Origin: Triangularia verruculosa
Taxonomy: Eukaryota > Ascomycota > Sordariomycetes > Sordariales > Podosporaceae
Assembly (NCBI GenBank): GCA_033296885.1
Contig: MU863875.1
Span: 682,001 to 746,000, forward strand
Length of the DNA stretch: 64,000 nt
Direction of reading: 5' to 3'
This document shows positions 11,190 through 23,020 of the stretch, one piece after another. Each line of letters opens with the position of its first letter. Positions within the stretch are counted from its first letter, which is position 1. The notes under the pieces were generated by a model. It searched no databases. It saw only the letters and a list, made by a program, of their open reading frames with translations, and had not been told where the DNA came from. Both the position numbers and the translations under genes were made by a program.

Positions 11190-12062
11190 GTGGGAAAGTC
11201 ATTGGACCACATGTCCAAAACCGCAGCATATTCCTCCAGCAATATGGGGGAGGGTCTTGGCTCACCTCCAGCATATACCGAGGTTGCTGACGCTTCATCC
11301 AGCAAGTCTGATGATCCCCACGCTTTTTTGGCCATTTTCGACGTTGTTTTTCTCATCGACGATTCCGGGTCCATGGGCTGGGCTGGTCGTTGGGCTGAAG
11401 CTGGCAAAGCCCTTGAGACCATCGCACCGATCTGCACCAAGTACGACGCCGACGGCATAGACATTCACTTTCTCAACAAAAGAGACGAGGATAGGTTCAA
11501 GAACGTCGAGAGCGCCCAGACGGTTCATGAGATCCTCACAACAGTCAGACCAGAAGGCCTAACTCCCACCGCCAGCCGCATCAACGATATTCTCAAGCCC
11601 TATGTTCGAAAATTCGAGGAAGCTGTCAAGAAATCTCGGGTCAAAGTTGATGATACTGGGATCAAACCGCTTATATTGATCGTTCTCACCGACGGCCAGC
11701 CAGCTGAACGCCCCGATCTCGGTAAAACCATCAAAAACCTTGCAGGACGGCTAGACGAAGCCGATGCCCCTTCTCATCAGGTCGGGATCACATTTTTCCA
11801 GGTGGGTGATGATATCGATGCCACGGCGGCCCTGAAAAAACTGGACGATGAGATTGAGGGCGTACGGGATATGGTCGATACCGCCACCTTTGACACGTAT
11901 GCTGAGAAGGCTGGCGAGAAAGGTGTCAAAACACTGGCGTTGAGCGCTGACGGGATCTTGAAGGTGGTACTGGGCTCGGTGGTCAAAATGCTTGACAGAA
12001 AACAGCTGGCTAAGCGACCAGAAGGTCTCAGAGTTCTTGAGCTCATACCTGATCGTCGTTGA
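11190..12062 (+). CDS. VWA-domain protein with intact MIDAS and a PPxY motif
   Basis: Single-exon, 290-residue protein. After a Ser-rich N-terminus with a PPAY sequence at about 26-29 (a PPxY-type WW-domain ligand), one VWA domain follows: FLIDDSGSM (DxSxS, about residue 55), DADGIDIHFL, a helix with LTPTASR supplying the MIDAS threonine, KPLILIVLTDG and HQVGITFFQVGD. These match metal-binding VWA domains, and the same blocks occur in the divergent neighbour at 9482-10216. There is no signal peptide or transmembrane segment. The start could be 11190 or the Met seven codons later (MSKTAAYSSS). A WW-domain partner such as an Rsp5-type ubiquitin ligase is an inference from PPxY only. A short basic tail (ELIPDRR) ends the protein. 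No specific function can be assigned. Confidence 0.88.
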   Translation: MGKSLDHMSKTAAYSSSNMGEGLGSPPAYTEVADASSSKSDDPHAFLAIFDVVFLIDDSGSMGWAGRWAEAGKALETIAPICTKYDADGIDIHFLNKRDEDRFKNVESAQTVHEILTTVRPEGLTPTASRINDILKPYVRKFEEAVKKSRVKVDDTGIKPLILIVLTDGQPAERPDLGKTIKNLAGRLDEADAPSHQVGITFFQVGDDIDATAALKKLDDEIEGVRDMVDTATFDTYAEKAGEKGVKTLALSADGILKVVLGSVVKMLDRKQLAKRPEGLRVLELIPDRR

Positions 12063-13588
12063 GGCTCTGATTCTGAGCTGGTAATTCAAACGCATGTATT
12101 CGCTGATTTCGTCCTCGTTTAGATTCTCAGGCTAGCTCTGTTGCAATTTACCATCGTTCTTGTCTCTACATGCTTCTGTCTCTTATATTGTGAAGTGATA
12201 GTATATTTTGTAAGCGGAAGGTCACGTAATCGAGGGGGAACTGCACCAGGGAAAGGCATAATGTGGTCACTTGAATTGAGGCAAAACTGCACCGATCTCC
12301 TGGTAGCCCAACCCGTGTGAAGATAGTGGAAGGTAGTCTGGGAGGTGTTCGGAGAGAAGAGTCAGCCTTGCCGCGGATAACCGAAGCAAGCACTGCCGAG
12401 ATCGCTTTCAAAGTGGCATGGGGCCTCGAACAAGGCAAACAGCCACGCTAATGGGTGGATAAAGAGGTATCTCATGCCTCTCCCATCCACATGAGCAGTG
12501 GTTTATCATCTTCGCTTCTATCAGAGGGCGGACAATGGCAGCCCAAGCCAACAAGTTGGCCATGCCGACTAACTGCTCCAACCGGCAGCAACTGGCATAT
12601 GCAACATGACAACACGCCGGCCGGCTCATCCTATCAATCTCATTGTCCACCAATGACTTCCTGAGCAATCTTACATACACTCCGCTGCCTGGCAATGCCC
12701 GGCCCTTGAGGTTGACAAGAGTCCAGTGTTCTGGAGTCCATCGAGTGCGTAACCTCCTACCAAAATGGGCATATCAGTGCGGCCACTTCCCATGCTTTTC
12801 GGTAATTCTGGTAAGCCAACTCCCACCACGAGAAGCAAGCTTCTGTATGTCCCATAAGTACAGGCCTCACAACCTTCCCCCGGTTCATCAACTCTCATAC
12901 CAAAGTGAAGCGATCGACCTTTGACAGCAAAGGAGAAGTCCGGGGTATCCTCAGCCCCCCATGTTCTCAGAGAAAGCAATTCCCCCAATCCCCAACACAT
13001 AATGACCACGCTCGACACCAGTCCAATTATCAAATACTACTCCAGAGGAACCCTTCTCCTGCGTGGCCGCAGTCCTAGCCTACGCTGAAAGATGAACAAT
13101 GCTAAAGTGGTCGTAAAAAACAATAAAACGCCCCTATTAGGTCATCTTCACATCATACCCCTTTCCAACCTCGTGCTTGGGTCTTCGTCTACACTCCAAA
13201 CGAAGCATTTCAATTCTTCTTCTACTGGCCTGCCCAATGGTAGCCAGGTAAGGCTTATAAATACTCTTTTAAACACCAGTCCCGTCATGGCCTTATACAT
13301 CAAGATTAATATGCTCTCGGAAGCCCTGTGTGGCTTTGTAGTAGATCGCAGTCTCAACCAGCAGTATAGTACAATACTGCCCGAGGCACAGAATTCCGCT
13401 TAAAATGTGCTATCTACACATCAAACAAAGAAACATGGAAACGCCCGGGTATTCATTCAAAACAAGATTCAAATACCCCATGCTCCCTCCCACACCGTCC
13501 AAACTCCGCCCGGTTAACTCAAGATTCCCTACCGCTAAGATCCCTCTCGCCGTGGAAAGAAAAGGCAACTTCACCAGCCTCGGCGGTC
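12063..13588. other. intergenic between convergent VWA gene and ssr3
   Basis: This 1.5 kb contains only short frames on both strands (for example 13092-13403 + and 12671-13033 -). None has a domain, splice support or neighbour link. I see no gene. Confidence 0.5.
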
Positions 13589-15620
13589 TCAACGCTGCTG
13601 AGGTCTAGATGGAGGCCTGGACAGCAACACATTCACGCTCTCCCTCGCATTCGCCGTATTCCAAATGCTATCCCTGCCACCCTTTCGCCACTCATCACCA
13701 TGTATGCTCTCTCCATTGCCTCTCGCCGATTCACCAAGAATGATATCCAAGTCCCTCTTCTGAGAGGACAGCCAACTCCGGACAAATCCGACCGGGTCGT
13801 TGGCCATCGAAGTGAAAAAGGTGTGCCTAGCTTTGGACTCGGCAAGGGCCTGGCAGACCGTGGCAAGCTGGTCGTCGAGGCGCGCAATTTCTTTCAGCAT
13901 GCCGGCCTGCTGTGGGTTGTGCAAGAAGGAAAGATACTTGGCGCGCATGGGGTCGTCCACCGGAACAGTGATGTCGTAAATTGTAGGTGTGGGGTTCTTG
14001 TGAAACTCCTCGTCGACACGGATGGTGTAAGGAAGCTTGATGGGCGGCAAAGGGCGCAAATGGGGTGTAATGTACTCAGGAAGCTGGCCAATGATGCCCA
14101 TGTCACGGCCGATGAGCTTTTTGAGGTAATCGTCGCACCGGAAGTTGCGCGTCTCTTCATCCTCCTGCAGGTTGAAAAGTTTGATGTATTCGTAGACGGC
14201 CAAGGTGGCTTCCTTCAGAGTGGCATCTGTCTCGTCGATAATGTCGGCCAATACCGGGCTCACCGCGAACCGCTCGGGCTCTTCGTGTCTGAACAGTTTG
14301 ATGGTGATGTTGAGATTCTCATCTGCAGGCCTCTTGAAAGCAAACTCGTCAAAATCGGCAATTGCGGGGAGGTTCTGTGCGCCCGAGGGCGTTTTGTCTG
14401 GCTTCTTCCACTCGACGATGGTCTCGCTTGCTTGAGCCCCGGATTTCGGGCGGTCAGGCTCAACCGTCAAGGCTTTGAAAAAGTGCGCGAATCTGGTCCG
14501 CTGGCCGGGTTTAGCGGGAGCAGGTTTTTGTTGCGGCTTGTCGTCGGTATCCATCTTGTCGTCTTTGGATTCCTTGCCCGTATCTTCCTCGTCATTGCTC
14601 TTGTCCTTGTCCAAATCGAGCGGGTCGTCGAGTAATCGAGCCTCGATTGTAACCGTGTAGGTGGCTTCAGAGGTGGAGGAAAATTCAAAGTTGTTGATGT
14701 CGCCTGCTGTCGCCTGCCAGTACTGATCCTCGACCGTGTTGGTAATCCAAATGCGCAGTTTCCGGTGGTGCTATCGGACTCAAGTGTCAGCCGTCTTGTT
14801 GCGTAGTCAGTGGACTGATTAGACCTACCTTGGTGTTGCGAGCCAACGAGTCCATAATGTCCAACTTCTTGCGCGTCATGGTGGCATCGAGCCGGCGTTC
14901 AAAGTCGCGCAACTTCTTGTAGGAGACCGCCAGGTCCGGGCCTCCGACAAGCAGCTCATCGATGCCATCGGGGAGGTTCTTGTCGGTGGGCTTGCGGCTT
15001 CTGATCTTGGCTCGTTGATTGGCCTGCTGAGCCTGGAAATGTTGCTGGTTGATTTGCGCCGCCGTCATCGGCACTTGGGGATGAGGACCGGCCGACATCA
15101 TGGGACCTGTATATTGGAGCGAGGGTCAGATACTGTTGATAATGATAGTGTGCAACGCGCCGGTTGACAATTGAAGATGCGTGTGATGTCAATGATCAGT
15201 GCCGAGTGTGTATCCAGTGAAGTAGAGAAAGAAACCTAAATGTCAAGCTCCACCATGCCAATGGCTGGGGACGATCTTGAGCCAGGGCCAACCCAAACAG
15301 GCTCAAGGCAAAAAGCGGAGCGGATTGGGGATGGAGGGGCCGGGGGTGGTCATGGAGTCATGTTTCGACATGTGTCGATAGGGGAGTGAATGGGATGATG
15401 GCGATCATGACGGGATGGAGGATGGGGCGGACACTGCCCTATCTATCCAAACTGCCATGAAAAAGCACTTACCAATGCCTCCTCGGCGATGCGATGCTCC
15501 TGACCTCGGGGGTGCATGAGCACCGGGATGTCCACCGTGGCTGCCATGGCCGTGTGGTGTTCCGTGAGGACCGTGGCCGTGGGGCGTGGCGTAGGGCCGG
15601 AATTGCTGCTGGGATTGCAT
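13589..15620 (-). CDS. ssr3: SWI/SNF chromatin-remodelling subunit Ssr3/Snf12 (SMARCD/BAF60), 3 exons
   Basis: Accessory subunit of the SWI/SNF nucleosome remodeller. Exons 15620-15473, 15106-14829 and 14770-13589 give 535 residues. The N-terminus is Gln/His/Gly-rich (repeated HGHG and PHGTPHG units) and low-complexity. The first conserved block is a basic KIRSRKPTDKNLP followed by a helix (YKKLRDFERRLDATMTRKKLDIMDSL). A conserved beta region (RKLRIWITNTVEDQ) comes next, then an acidic/Lys linker near residues 190-225, then the SWIB/MDM2-like domain (VLADIIDETDATLKEATLAV, EYIKLFNLQ, IIGQLPEYITPHL). The C-terminal helices (DDQLATVCQAL, FFTSMANDPVGFV) are typical of the family. Upstream ACTAG suggests an intron in the 5' UTR. 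Assignment is firm at the SMARCD family level; a separate Rsc6 paralog in RSC is possible. Confidence 0.92.
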
Positions 15621-16263
15621 TGGGTTGATTGGCGCTTGCCTAGTTTGAAGTGTAGTGACGCTATCGTCCGACTGAGATGGCCGATTGCACGTTGCGTTGG
15701 ATGGCGGATGCAGGCGCGTCAATCGCGTCGTTGCCTTCTCCAACAGTCTGGTGGAGTTTGTGGTGTGGAAAAGCCGCTGGCGTTCCTGCCGACCGCAGGC
15801 TTGGCCAGCCCAGACGGACCCACATCCTCTTGGCACTGATCACAACAGAATATGTGCTTTTCCAAGTCGAGAATGCACGAGAGCCTCATGATTATCTTGT
15901 ATCACACACACTGCCCTTTCAGTTCAATACAGTTCATGTTCAAAAAGTACACTTGACAGGCGAGAAGGCCATGCTCCAAGGTAACCCTGCGCCACGCTAC
16001 CAAAAATGCCTATTAAAGGTGTGTAGTACGAGTAGTAGTAGTAATAGTAATGTAATGTCCTCCTCTTTTTCCTGCCATCTAGGGATCTCTCCTATCCTCT
16101 CTTCTGTCTCTTCTGTCTCTTCTCAGCCTCTCTCATTCCATTAAGGAGAGCTGTTATAATCTAGCTGTGAGAAACATCGCCCGTCTTCCCCTTAACTGAC
16201 ATCCCGCAGCTGCGCTTTCTGCTTTGCACGTGGCGCCCTGTTTTGTCTCGACGGCAGTTGGAA
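15621..16263. other. intergenic: ssr3 promoter and PDK1 3' side
   Basis: This region contains AGT/TAG trinucleotide runs near 16026-16052 and CT-rich runs near 16085-16135. I see no gene. Confidence 0.6.
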
Positions 16264-18881
16264 CTAGAAAGCTGCCCCTAGCCCATTCTTAGATTGCCGC
16301 TTGCTGAACCGGTTGCGCTTCACGTTTGTCGGGTCTTCCAAGCTGCCTTGGCTCTTGCTGAGCTGGTTGCGCCCGGATCTGTCACTGATGCTGTATCCTT
16401 CTGGGAAAGTTGCCCGACCGCCCATCGTGCTCGCCGGGCTGGACATGGAGGAGGACATGTCACCAAATCCATTTTCGCCACTCAGGTTTTGTGAGAGAGC
16501 AAAGTCCTTTGCCCGTCCGAGGGACTCGATCCAATCATCTACCGAGAACTTGGCGCTTTCGTTCTGTGAAGACTTGGGCTCCTCGAATTGGTAATGTATA
16601 CCGTTCTGATGCTGCGATTAGCACGTAATCATCTTGGTAAAGAAAGACATATTCGACTCACAGTGTCAACACACCAAACCATCTGCCCTTTAGCGTCCAA
16701 TTGGCTCCTCCATGTACAGTCTGGCGCTAAAAGTGAGATTTCCTGTTTCGACCGCTTCTCTTCTCCGCCTGCGGGACAGAGCACAATGCGTCCGCTCGAT
16801 GTGATCATGACGAGCCGTTGTCGTTTCTTGGTTGTGCTGCCTCCAAAGAAGCGAGAGAGCTTCTTGTGGCCATCACCCTCACCTTTCCCGTGAGGACTGT
16901 TAGGAATCGGGGATGATATCACCATCAGGTCGCCTAATTTCAATATCCGTTCATTATTCCTAGTCAGAACTGGCGACCATTCGATATCAAGCTGTGTTGG
17001 TGGTGGTAACTCGGTGATAATTCTGGCTGGTCGCTGGTTGTTTGATTGCCCCTGAGGACTGCGCGATTGGGTGGGCTGTTGCTTCTGGGGGCTCCCGCCC
17101 ATCCCGCTGTTGAGTTGGATAACGTTGGGCTCCTGGGTAGGCGGCACATATGATCTCAGCCGTGGGGCTTTCATCCTCCACAGCTCCTTTCCGAATTGCT
17201 GCCCGTCAAAGAACTCGTGGTTTTTGATGTGTTCCACCGTGAGACGTCGGCTGGGGTCCAGAACCAGACATCTCTCCACCAGGTCGCGTGCGGCAGGTGG
17301 GAACCCAGGGGGAAACTCGTAGTCCAAGGCGACGATCCTCTGAAACGTCAAATACTCGGTAGCACCCTTGAAAGGTGGCCGGCCCACGAGCAGTTGGTAG
17401 ATGATGCACCCAAAGGCCCACAAATCACTGGGCTTCCCTGCAGACTTATCTGTCAAGAGCTCGGGGCTCACATACTCTGCCGTGCCCACGAAAGACGTGG
17501 CCTTTTGTCCTTCCGACATGCCGCCTTGGTGGGAGTCTTCTGGGGGCCTGGGTTCGCGGGGGTCTGGTAAGAGCTTGGCGGTCCCAAAGTCGGTGATTTT
17601 CACATGCATTTGGTCATCGAGCAGCACGTTCTCGGGCTTGAGATCACGATGAATGACACCTCTCGAGTGCATGTAAGCGATGGCATCCAATATCTGTGCG
17701 CCATAAAACCTCGTGCACTCGACGTCGAAAGTCCCCGTCTTTTTCAGGACACCCAACAGTTCTCCCCCATTACACAGGTCCAGGACATAGTAGAGCGACG
17801 CCTCGTCTTGGAACGTGTAGTAAAGCCGAACAATGCCCGGATGGTCGGTGAGCCGGTTGAGCGTGTTCTTTTCAATGTTGACATATTTGATCTTCTTCTC
17901 CTTGATGATGTGCTTCTTTTCGAGCACCTTGATGGCGTACTCTCGCAGAGTCTGGCGGTCGGTGGCAAAGTAGACGGTGCTGTAGGAACCCTCGCCAAGT
18001 ATTCTCCCAAACGAGAAGTCTCTAACTCCTTTCTTGACAGACTTGATGACCGTCCGCCCCTCGGCGTCGACTTCCCGTCTAAGACTGACTGCCGCCCCTT
18101 TGTCTTTCCACTCTTCGCTGCTGGCCATTGGCGGCATGTCTTGCACATAACTCCCGGGTGGCGCATGGGGAATCCCCGCGATGGGAGCGTAACCGGTGCC
18201 CACACCCTTGGAGCTCCTCCTAGGGGGCATCATGCCGTTTCCGCCGTTCCCGGGCTGGCTGGGACTTGGGCCTGGGCGTTGAGAACGACTTGGTTCGCGT
18301 GATGGGATATAAGCTGGGTTGTGCTGGTCGGATCTGGGCTCGTTCCTCGCGCCGTACATCGAAGTTCGGGTTTGCTCGCTCCTCATGTCAGCATAAGGTG
18401 TTGCTTGCTGGTCAAGTCCATGCCCAGGCCCAGCCTCGGGTGACACAGCTGGACCTCCGATGGCTGGCGACCTTCCTCCATTTCCAGACTGATAAGCCGC
18501 ATATCTCTCCGCCAGGTATGGATCGCTGGAAGCAGCTGAGTTGGTTAGCCCTCTGGCCGCGTTCAGGTTATTCTGCGCTGTCTTGAGAATGGCGGCAGCA
18601 GACTCGTATGTGTGCGGCGGTCGGGACGGCGAGGTCCTGGCCGTTGCCTGGTAGTCGCGCGCGTCCAGCGGAGTGCGAGGAGGTGTAGGCTCCGCCGTGT
18701 CTGGAGTTAGGGGACTTGGCTCCGGTAATTGTTGCTGATGTTGATAGCTGTATTCTTGCTGCTGGGGCTCGGCGGAATCATGGGGTTCGTTCGATGCGTC
18801 CCGTGAGGGGTTTGGAGAATCATCGGGATTGGCAATCCGCAGACCGCCCAGGGCCCGAGACAAACTTAGATCGCCATTCAT
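16264..18881 (-). CDS. pdk1: PDK1-type AGC protein kinase (3-phosphoinositide-dependent kinase), 2 exons
   Basis: Master AGC kinase (Pkh/Ksg1/PDK1 family) that phosphorylates the activation loop of Sch9, Ypk and similar kinases. Exons 18881-16662 and 16605-16264 give 853 residues. About 285 low-complexity Ser/Pro/Gln residues precede the kinase domain (about 288-560): glycine loop GEGSYSTVYF, AIKVLEKKHI, catalytic HRDLKPEN (about 410), DFGTAKLL (about 430), activation segment ATSFVGTAEYVSPELL and FGCIIYQLLVGRPPF. After a linker, a PH-like domain follows (NERILKLGDLMVISS, KRQRLVMITSSGRIVLC, SQNESAKFSVDDWIESL), interrupted by the intron, with a basic/Ser-rich tail. I start at MNGDLSLSRALGG. An in-frame ATG at 19100 would add 73 residues and cannot be excluded. 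Confidence 0.93.
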
Positions 18882-20293
18882 CTTTGGGTGCGGGATGGTG
18901 TCCCCGATGGACACGTTGACGACGTCACCGGAACGGAAGAGAATAGGGAGCGGGCGGGCAGCAGCGGTGGGGGGTGGTGAGCGAGCGACGACGTACGAAG
19001 GATTGCTTGGAGGCGGGCATGCGGTCGGGTCGAGCAGCGACAGGTAACGCAGGTGTGCCGCAAGGCGGCGAATAAAAAGTAGATTTTGTAATATCGACAA
19101 CGCGGCCCCGTGGATTATCTGCGTGTCTCGCTCGTATCAAGATGGAGCGATGGAGACGCCTCGCGCCTCTTTGCTGGGCTGGCTGGGCTGGCTGGGCGTG
19201 ATGGACCCAGCTTCCGCTGCCAAATCCAAGATCCCGGCCCGTCAAATTACCGATCCAGTGCCCTGGCTTTTGGCTTGAAGTCCCGGGGGTTTCCTCCGAT
19301 GAGGAAAACGGCGTTGGTTGGGGAGCTTCTGCCCGTCTGTGGCATCAAGGTCCGGTCCAGTGAACCAAGACGCAGTCCTCAGCTCGAGAGCGGTGACGAT
19401 GTCTGCTGAAAATGAGGCGCTCCTCGATGGCTGACCCGGTGGACTCGGCCTCACAGCCGGGGCCACTTGTACGAAATGGCCAGGGCGTTCAGGTACGGTG
19501 CGTGGGTGCCCCTTTAGTGGCTCTAAGATGCGATACCTTGATATCTATCTGGGCGAACAAAGAAAACGCCATGCATGTGGGAAATCTTGGGTTAACAATC
19601 GAAATAAATAGTTAAAACCACTATAACGAGACTCGAATGGTTTTGAAAGCAATTATGGGTACTTTTCGATGCCTTTTGTATTTCAATGGACTGTATGATC
19701 CTGAGAGCGAGATGCTGGCCAATGTAGCGTTTGCTAGTGAATTCTTATCCTTTCAACGCTTTTGGTGTCGTCGAAGCTTGGATGCTTCTGCACAACAACA
19801 CCTGCATTCGTCACCAACGTGGCTGGCAACTGTCGGTTCAGACCTTTTGGTGCAAGGCTGGCATGGTGCCGAGTTTGACGCCACCTTCAATTGCCATCCG
19901 AATTCAAGTTGAAGGCCAGCTGTCGTGTTGCTAAGAACCATGGACGGCTTGTCAATCCAGTAGCACCATATATATCCAGATGCCGATTATTGCTTGTCAA
20001 GTCTTGCAACTCTCCTTTCGCACATCCGCGGGGCCTACTATGTTGCATGAGTATCTGTAGGACTGCTCCTTCCCTTTGTAACCTCATAGCAACCACTACC
20101 AATGGGCTCTACTTGCCAGAGTTGACCCTTTCCCTGGGTTCTTCCACTTCCATGCCTCCATGTCCTCCATCTCGGAATAACATGAGGCTCGAGTCTTATT
20201 TGTCTGATGTCTTCGATCCCCCTGTGGGCAGCCCAGTGTCTCTCCATCAAGTCTACAATGTTGCGTCTTCGGCCCACTACGCTCTCTCTGACC
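18882..20293. other. intergenic: divergent region between PDK1 and a hypothetical gene
   Basis: The left part could be N-terminal PDK1 coding (up to 19100) or leader. A direct (GCTGG) repeat block lies at about 19174-19197. The rest shows only short overlapping frames, with no recognisable gene. Confidence 0.5.
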
Positions 20294-21544
20294 ATGATCG
20301 AGGTTGAAGAGCTTGAACAGCGCCTGAAAGAGAGGAAACGCCATCGATACCAATTCCTCAGCTATCTCACGAGACCAGGCGATGCATCCGAAATACCCGA
20401 GTTCATTCCTAGCATTGCCTCGACTTCCTCTGCCAAAGCACGAGGGAAACACGCACAGACTGACCAGAATACTCGGTTTATGCCACCCAGTGACAAACCA
20501 CAACCCGAACATTCCACAGACTCAGAGCCATCCAGTTCAGCCACTACCCAGCGAGACCAAGAAATTACCTTTACGCTCCCAGACCGCACTAGAAGAGTTG
20601 ATACTCAGCGCGAGCCTGGTACCAAGAGCGACTACCCGCCTGAAGTTGATGGACAGCCGCCTTCTCCGCCACAGGAGCCGGTACAAGCCACTCCTAGACG
20701 CAATACAAGAGCAGGGTATCACGTTGTCGATCCATCTCCGTCACGTTCAGGAGATTTTTTCGGCCCATCATCAGCCCCGACCCCGGGCGCCCCTACCGGC
20801 CAGCCGTTGTCACATACTAGAGAGCAAAGTCCAGCACGCACGCCGGCACCCTCATCTCATCGGAGAACCTTCAGACTACCGGTAGAACCAGCAGCCCGAC
20901 CCTCGTCTTCCGCTGACTACGCGCCTGTGTCAACCCCGGCAAATCGAAACAATGCCGGAGTATGTGATGTTCCTCCCATGATCGTACAGTTCAGCCGCAC
21001 TGACGACACATGTTAGACTCTAGACTTGTTTGATGGCGCAGACAGAAGAGAAAACAGTTCCGGTCCTTCTTTGAGCCCCCCTCGCCGACCAAGTACGGCA
21101 GCTCCGCGCCATCGGGTACGGGACTGCCAAAGGATATGAGCTTGGAGACCACTGCTAACAGAAGTTTAGATTCGACCTCGGAACCCGCTCACCGGTGAAC
21201 CTACAACGCCGCCACCTTTTGAGATCTACGATGACTCTTTACCATCTTCATCGCAGCCCCAGACACCCCAAAATTTGCCCGAGGCGCAACACCAGAGCCG
21301 GCTGCGGGGCTCCTACACTGCTCCAACTCGTCGGGGCACATCTCCGGGGCTTGGATTGCAACCATGGTTAAGACGGCGGAGGCGTGAGCGTGAGGGAAGA
21401 ATTCCAAGCCCACCGGGATTGCAGACGCCGGGTATGATGGGGTTGTATGGTGGTCTTGAGAATACCGATGATGTGACATTGTTTGAGCATGCAATTCGCC
21501 GGACAATGCACCACATGGATGGAAATCCTGGACCAAGCACGTAG
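20294..21544 (+). CDS. hypothetical Pro/Ser-rich protein, 3 exons
   Basis: I do not recognise this protein. The model joins exons 20294-20959, 21017-21115 and 21170-21544 with introns of 57 and 54 nt (donors GTATGT and GTACGG, acceptors TTAG and TTTAG), all in phase 0, giving 379 residues. It starts with a charged helix (EVEELEQRLKERKRHRYQFL), then a long disordered region rich in Pro, Ser, Thr and Arg (many SP/TP sites). It ends with a conserved-looking C-terminus: a basic WLRRRRREREGRIPSPP stretch and a short amphipathic end (NTDDVTLFEHAIRRTMHH). The basic cluster could be a nuclear signal. Alternative in-frame starts are 20207 and 20261. The in-frame joining of three open blocks by good splice sites is the main evidence that the gene is real. 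Confidence 0.68.
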
Positions 21545-23020
21545 CCAGCATGTTATATCCAAGTAAGTCGAAGAGGGTGTGAAAGGAGAGTGAGACTGTG
21601 AGGAAAGGCCAATATTGTTTGGTCAGCCATTAAGGTCAAACCAGCATGTTAGATACCACCGACAGTATCATTACCATAGAAACATAGAAACACCGGGTCT
21701 CTCTGTCGTCTGTGATCTTCCCCGCGCCAGCAGCGGCCTCTGCGTTTTCGTTTGTTTCACCACGGCTGATGGTTCCTTGTTGGGACAAACGGGCGGGAGA
21801 AGCGAAGGAAGTGAGAGCTCAGTATTACTTCCCGTTCATAAAGTGCATAAATTGATGCTGCATCCAGGACACAGCCAGTGGCTGGGCACTGCAGGGTAAG
21901 CAGACAGGATCGAAACGACGCCAGGTGGTCACAACGATTGTGGTCCTCTGTGGTTGTCTGGTTGCAAGTGGTTGGCTGCACGTGACGAGAGGTGTGTCTT
22001 AAAATAGGGAAGGGTTCGTTTAGCAATCAGGGCTTGTTTCACGGGCGATGATTGGTGTCTTGGCCGGTGGGAGTGTGCTCAGAGTCAGGATCTGGGGCGT
22101 GTGGCTCTAGGCGAGGAGTTGGAGGTCCGGGCGGTGCTCGGGAACTGACCAGAAGGCGATGAATTTGCCGGGCTCACCGGGCGAGAACAGCATGGACCAC
22201 CCGAGAGCGGGGACAGTCAGCGGGGGCGGAACGACCAAGGGGCAACAGCCGATCTAACCGCATTCGGGCCAGCTATCTTCCGCCGCCGCCCGCTTGCTGC
22301 AAACGATTTTGAGCCAATCAGAGGAGCCCTGGTGGGTCAGACCCACAACTTGGGAGCTGACCAATGGGATGTTACAAAGCCCTTTCTCTTGCGGCGCATC
22401 CACCCACTGCTGCAAGCTCCGAAGCCTTTTTGTCTGCCTCGCAGGTCGACCATGTCTCACGCTGCCCTCTTCTGCTTCTTCTTCCCCCAGATCTGACCTT
22501 GCGCCTGCTTCCTTCTCTCGTTCCCTTCCTTCTCTTCCACCCCAACCTTCCTCTCACACATATATTTGAGCTCTCCTCCCTCCTTTCTTCCCACTTTGAC
22601 TTGACCAACTTTCGAACCTTCCTGACCCACTTCAACCAAGCCGTCGCCTCTCACTTACACACGGCTTCCACGCTCCCACGTTCTCGTCGCCATCGCGTGC
22701 CCGGTGCTTCCACCTTGCTGGCCGCCCTCATCCGCGCACCCTTCCGACGACTCCACACCGTTCCCAACGTCCTCAACGCCCTTAACTTGGTCAGTCTCAT
22801 CAATTCTTCTCGGTTGGGATATACCAACCTCCTCTCTTTCTGGCCAATTGTCTTACACACCCCGGCCAACCCTACCTGCCATTACCTTGACGGCCACTCC
22901 TAACATCACAGCACCAGCATCTGCATCTGAGACGCGCTTGATCTGACCAGTGTCACTTCATCCGCATCTAGCTCATATTTCTCACACTTATCATCTAGTG
23001 ATCCAACAGACAGTCCAAAG
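21545..23020. other. intergenic with a long pyrimidine-rich leader
   Basis: From about 22440 to 23010 the + strand is strongly C/T-rich, typical of promoter-proximal and leader DNA in filamentous fungi, directly upstream of the gene at 23021. The frame 22364-22903 (+) through it reads as Leu/Pro/Ser/His low complexity and I consider it non-coding. Confidence 0.6.

Noticed and set aside
13700..14635. 311-residue + strand frame
   Set aside because: Antisense to ssr3, which has clear SWIB-family text on the minus strand.
22364..22903. 179-residue + strand frame
   Set aside because: The translation is Leu/Pro/Ser/His low complexity produced by a C/T-rich leader. It has no splice link to the gene at 23021.
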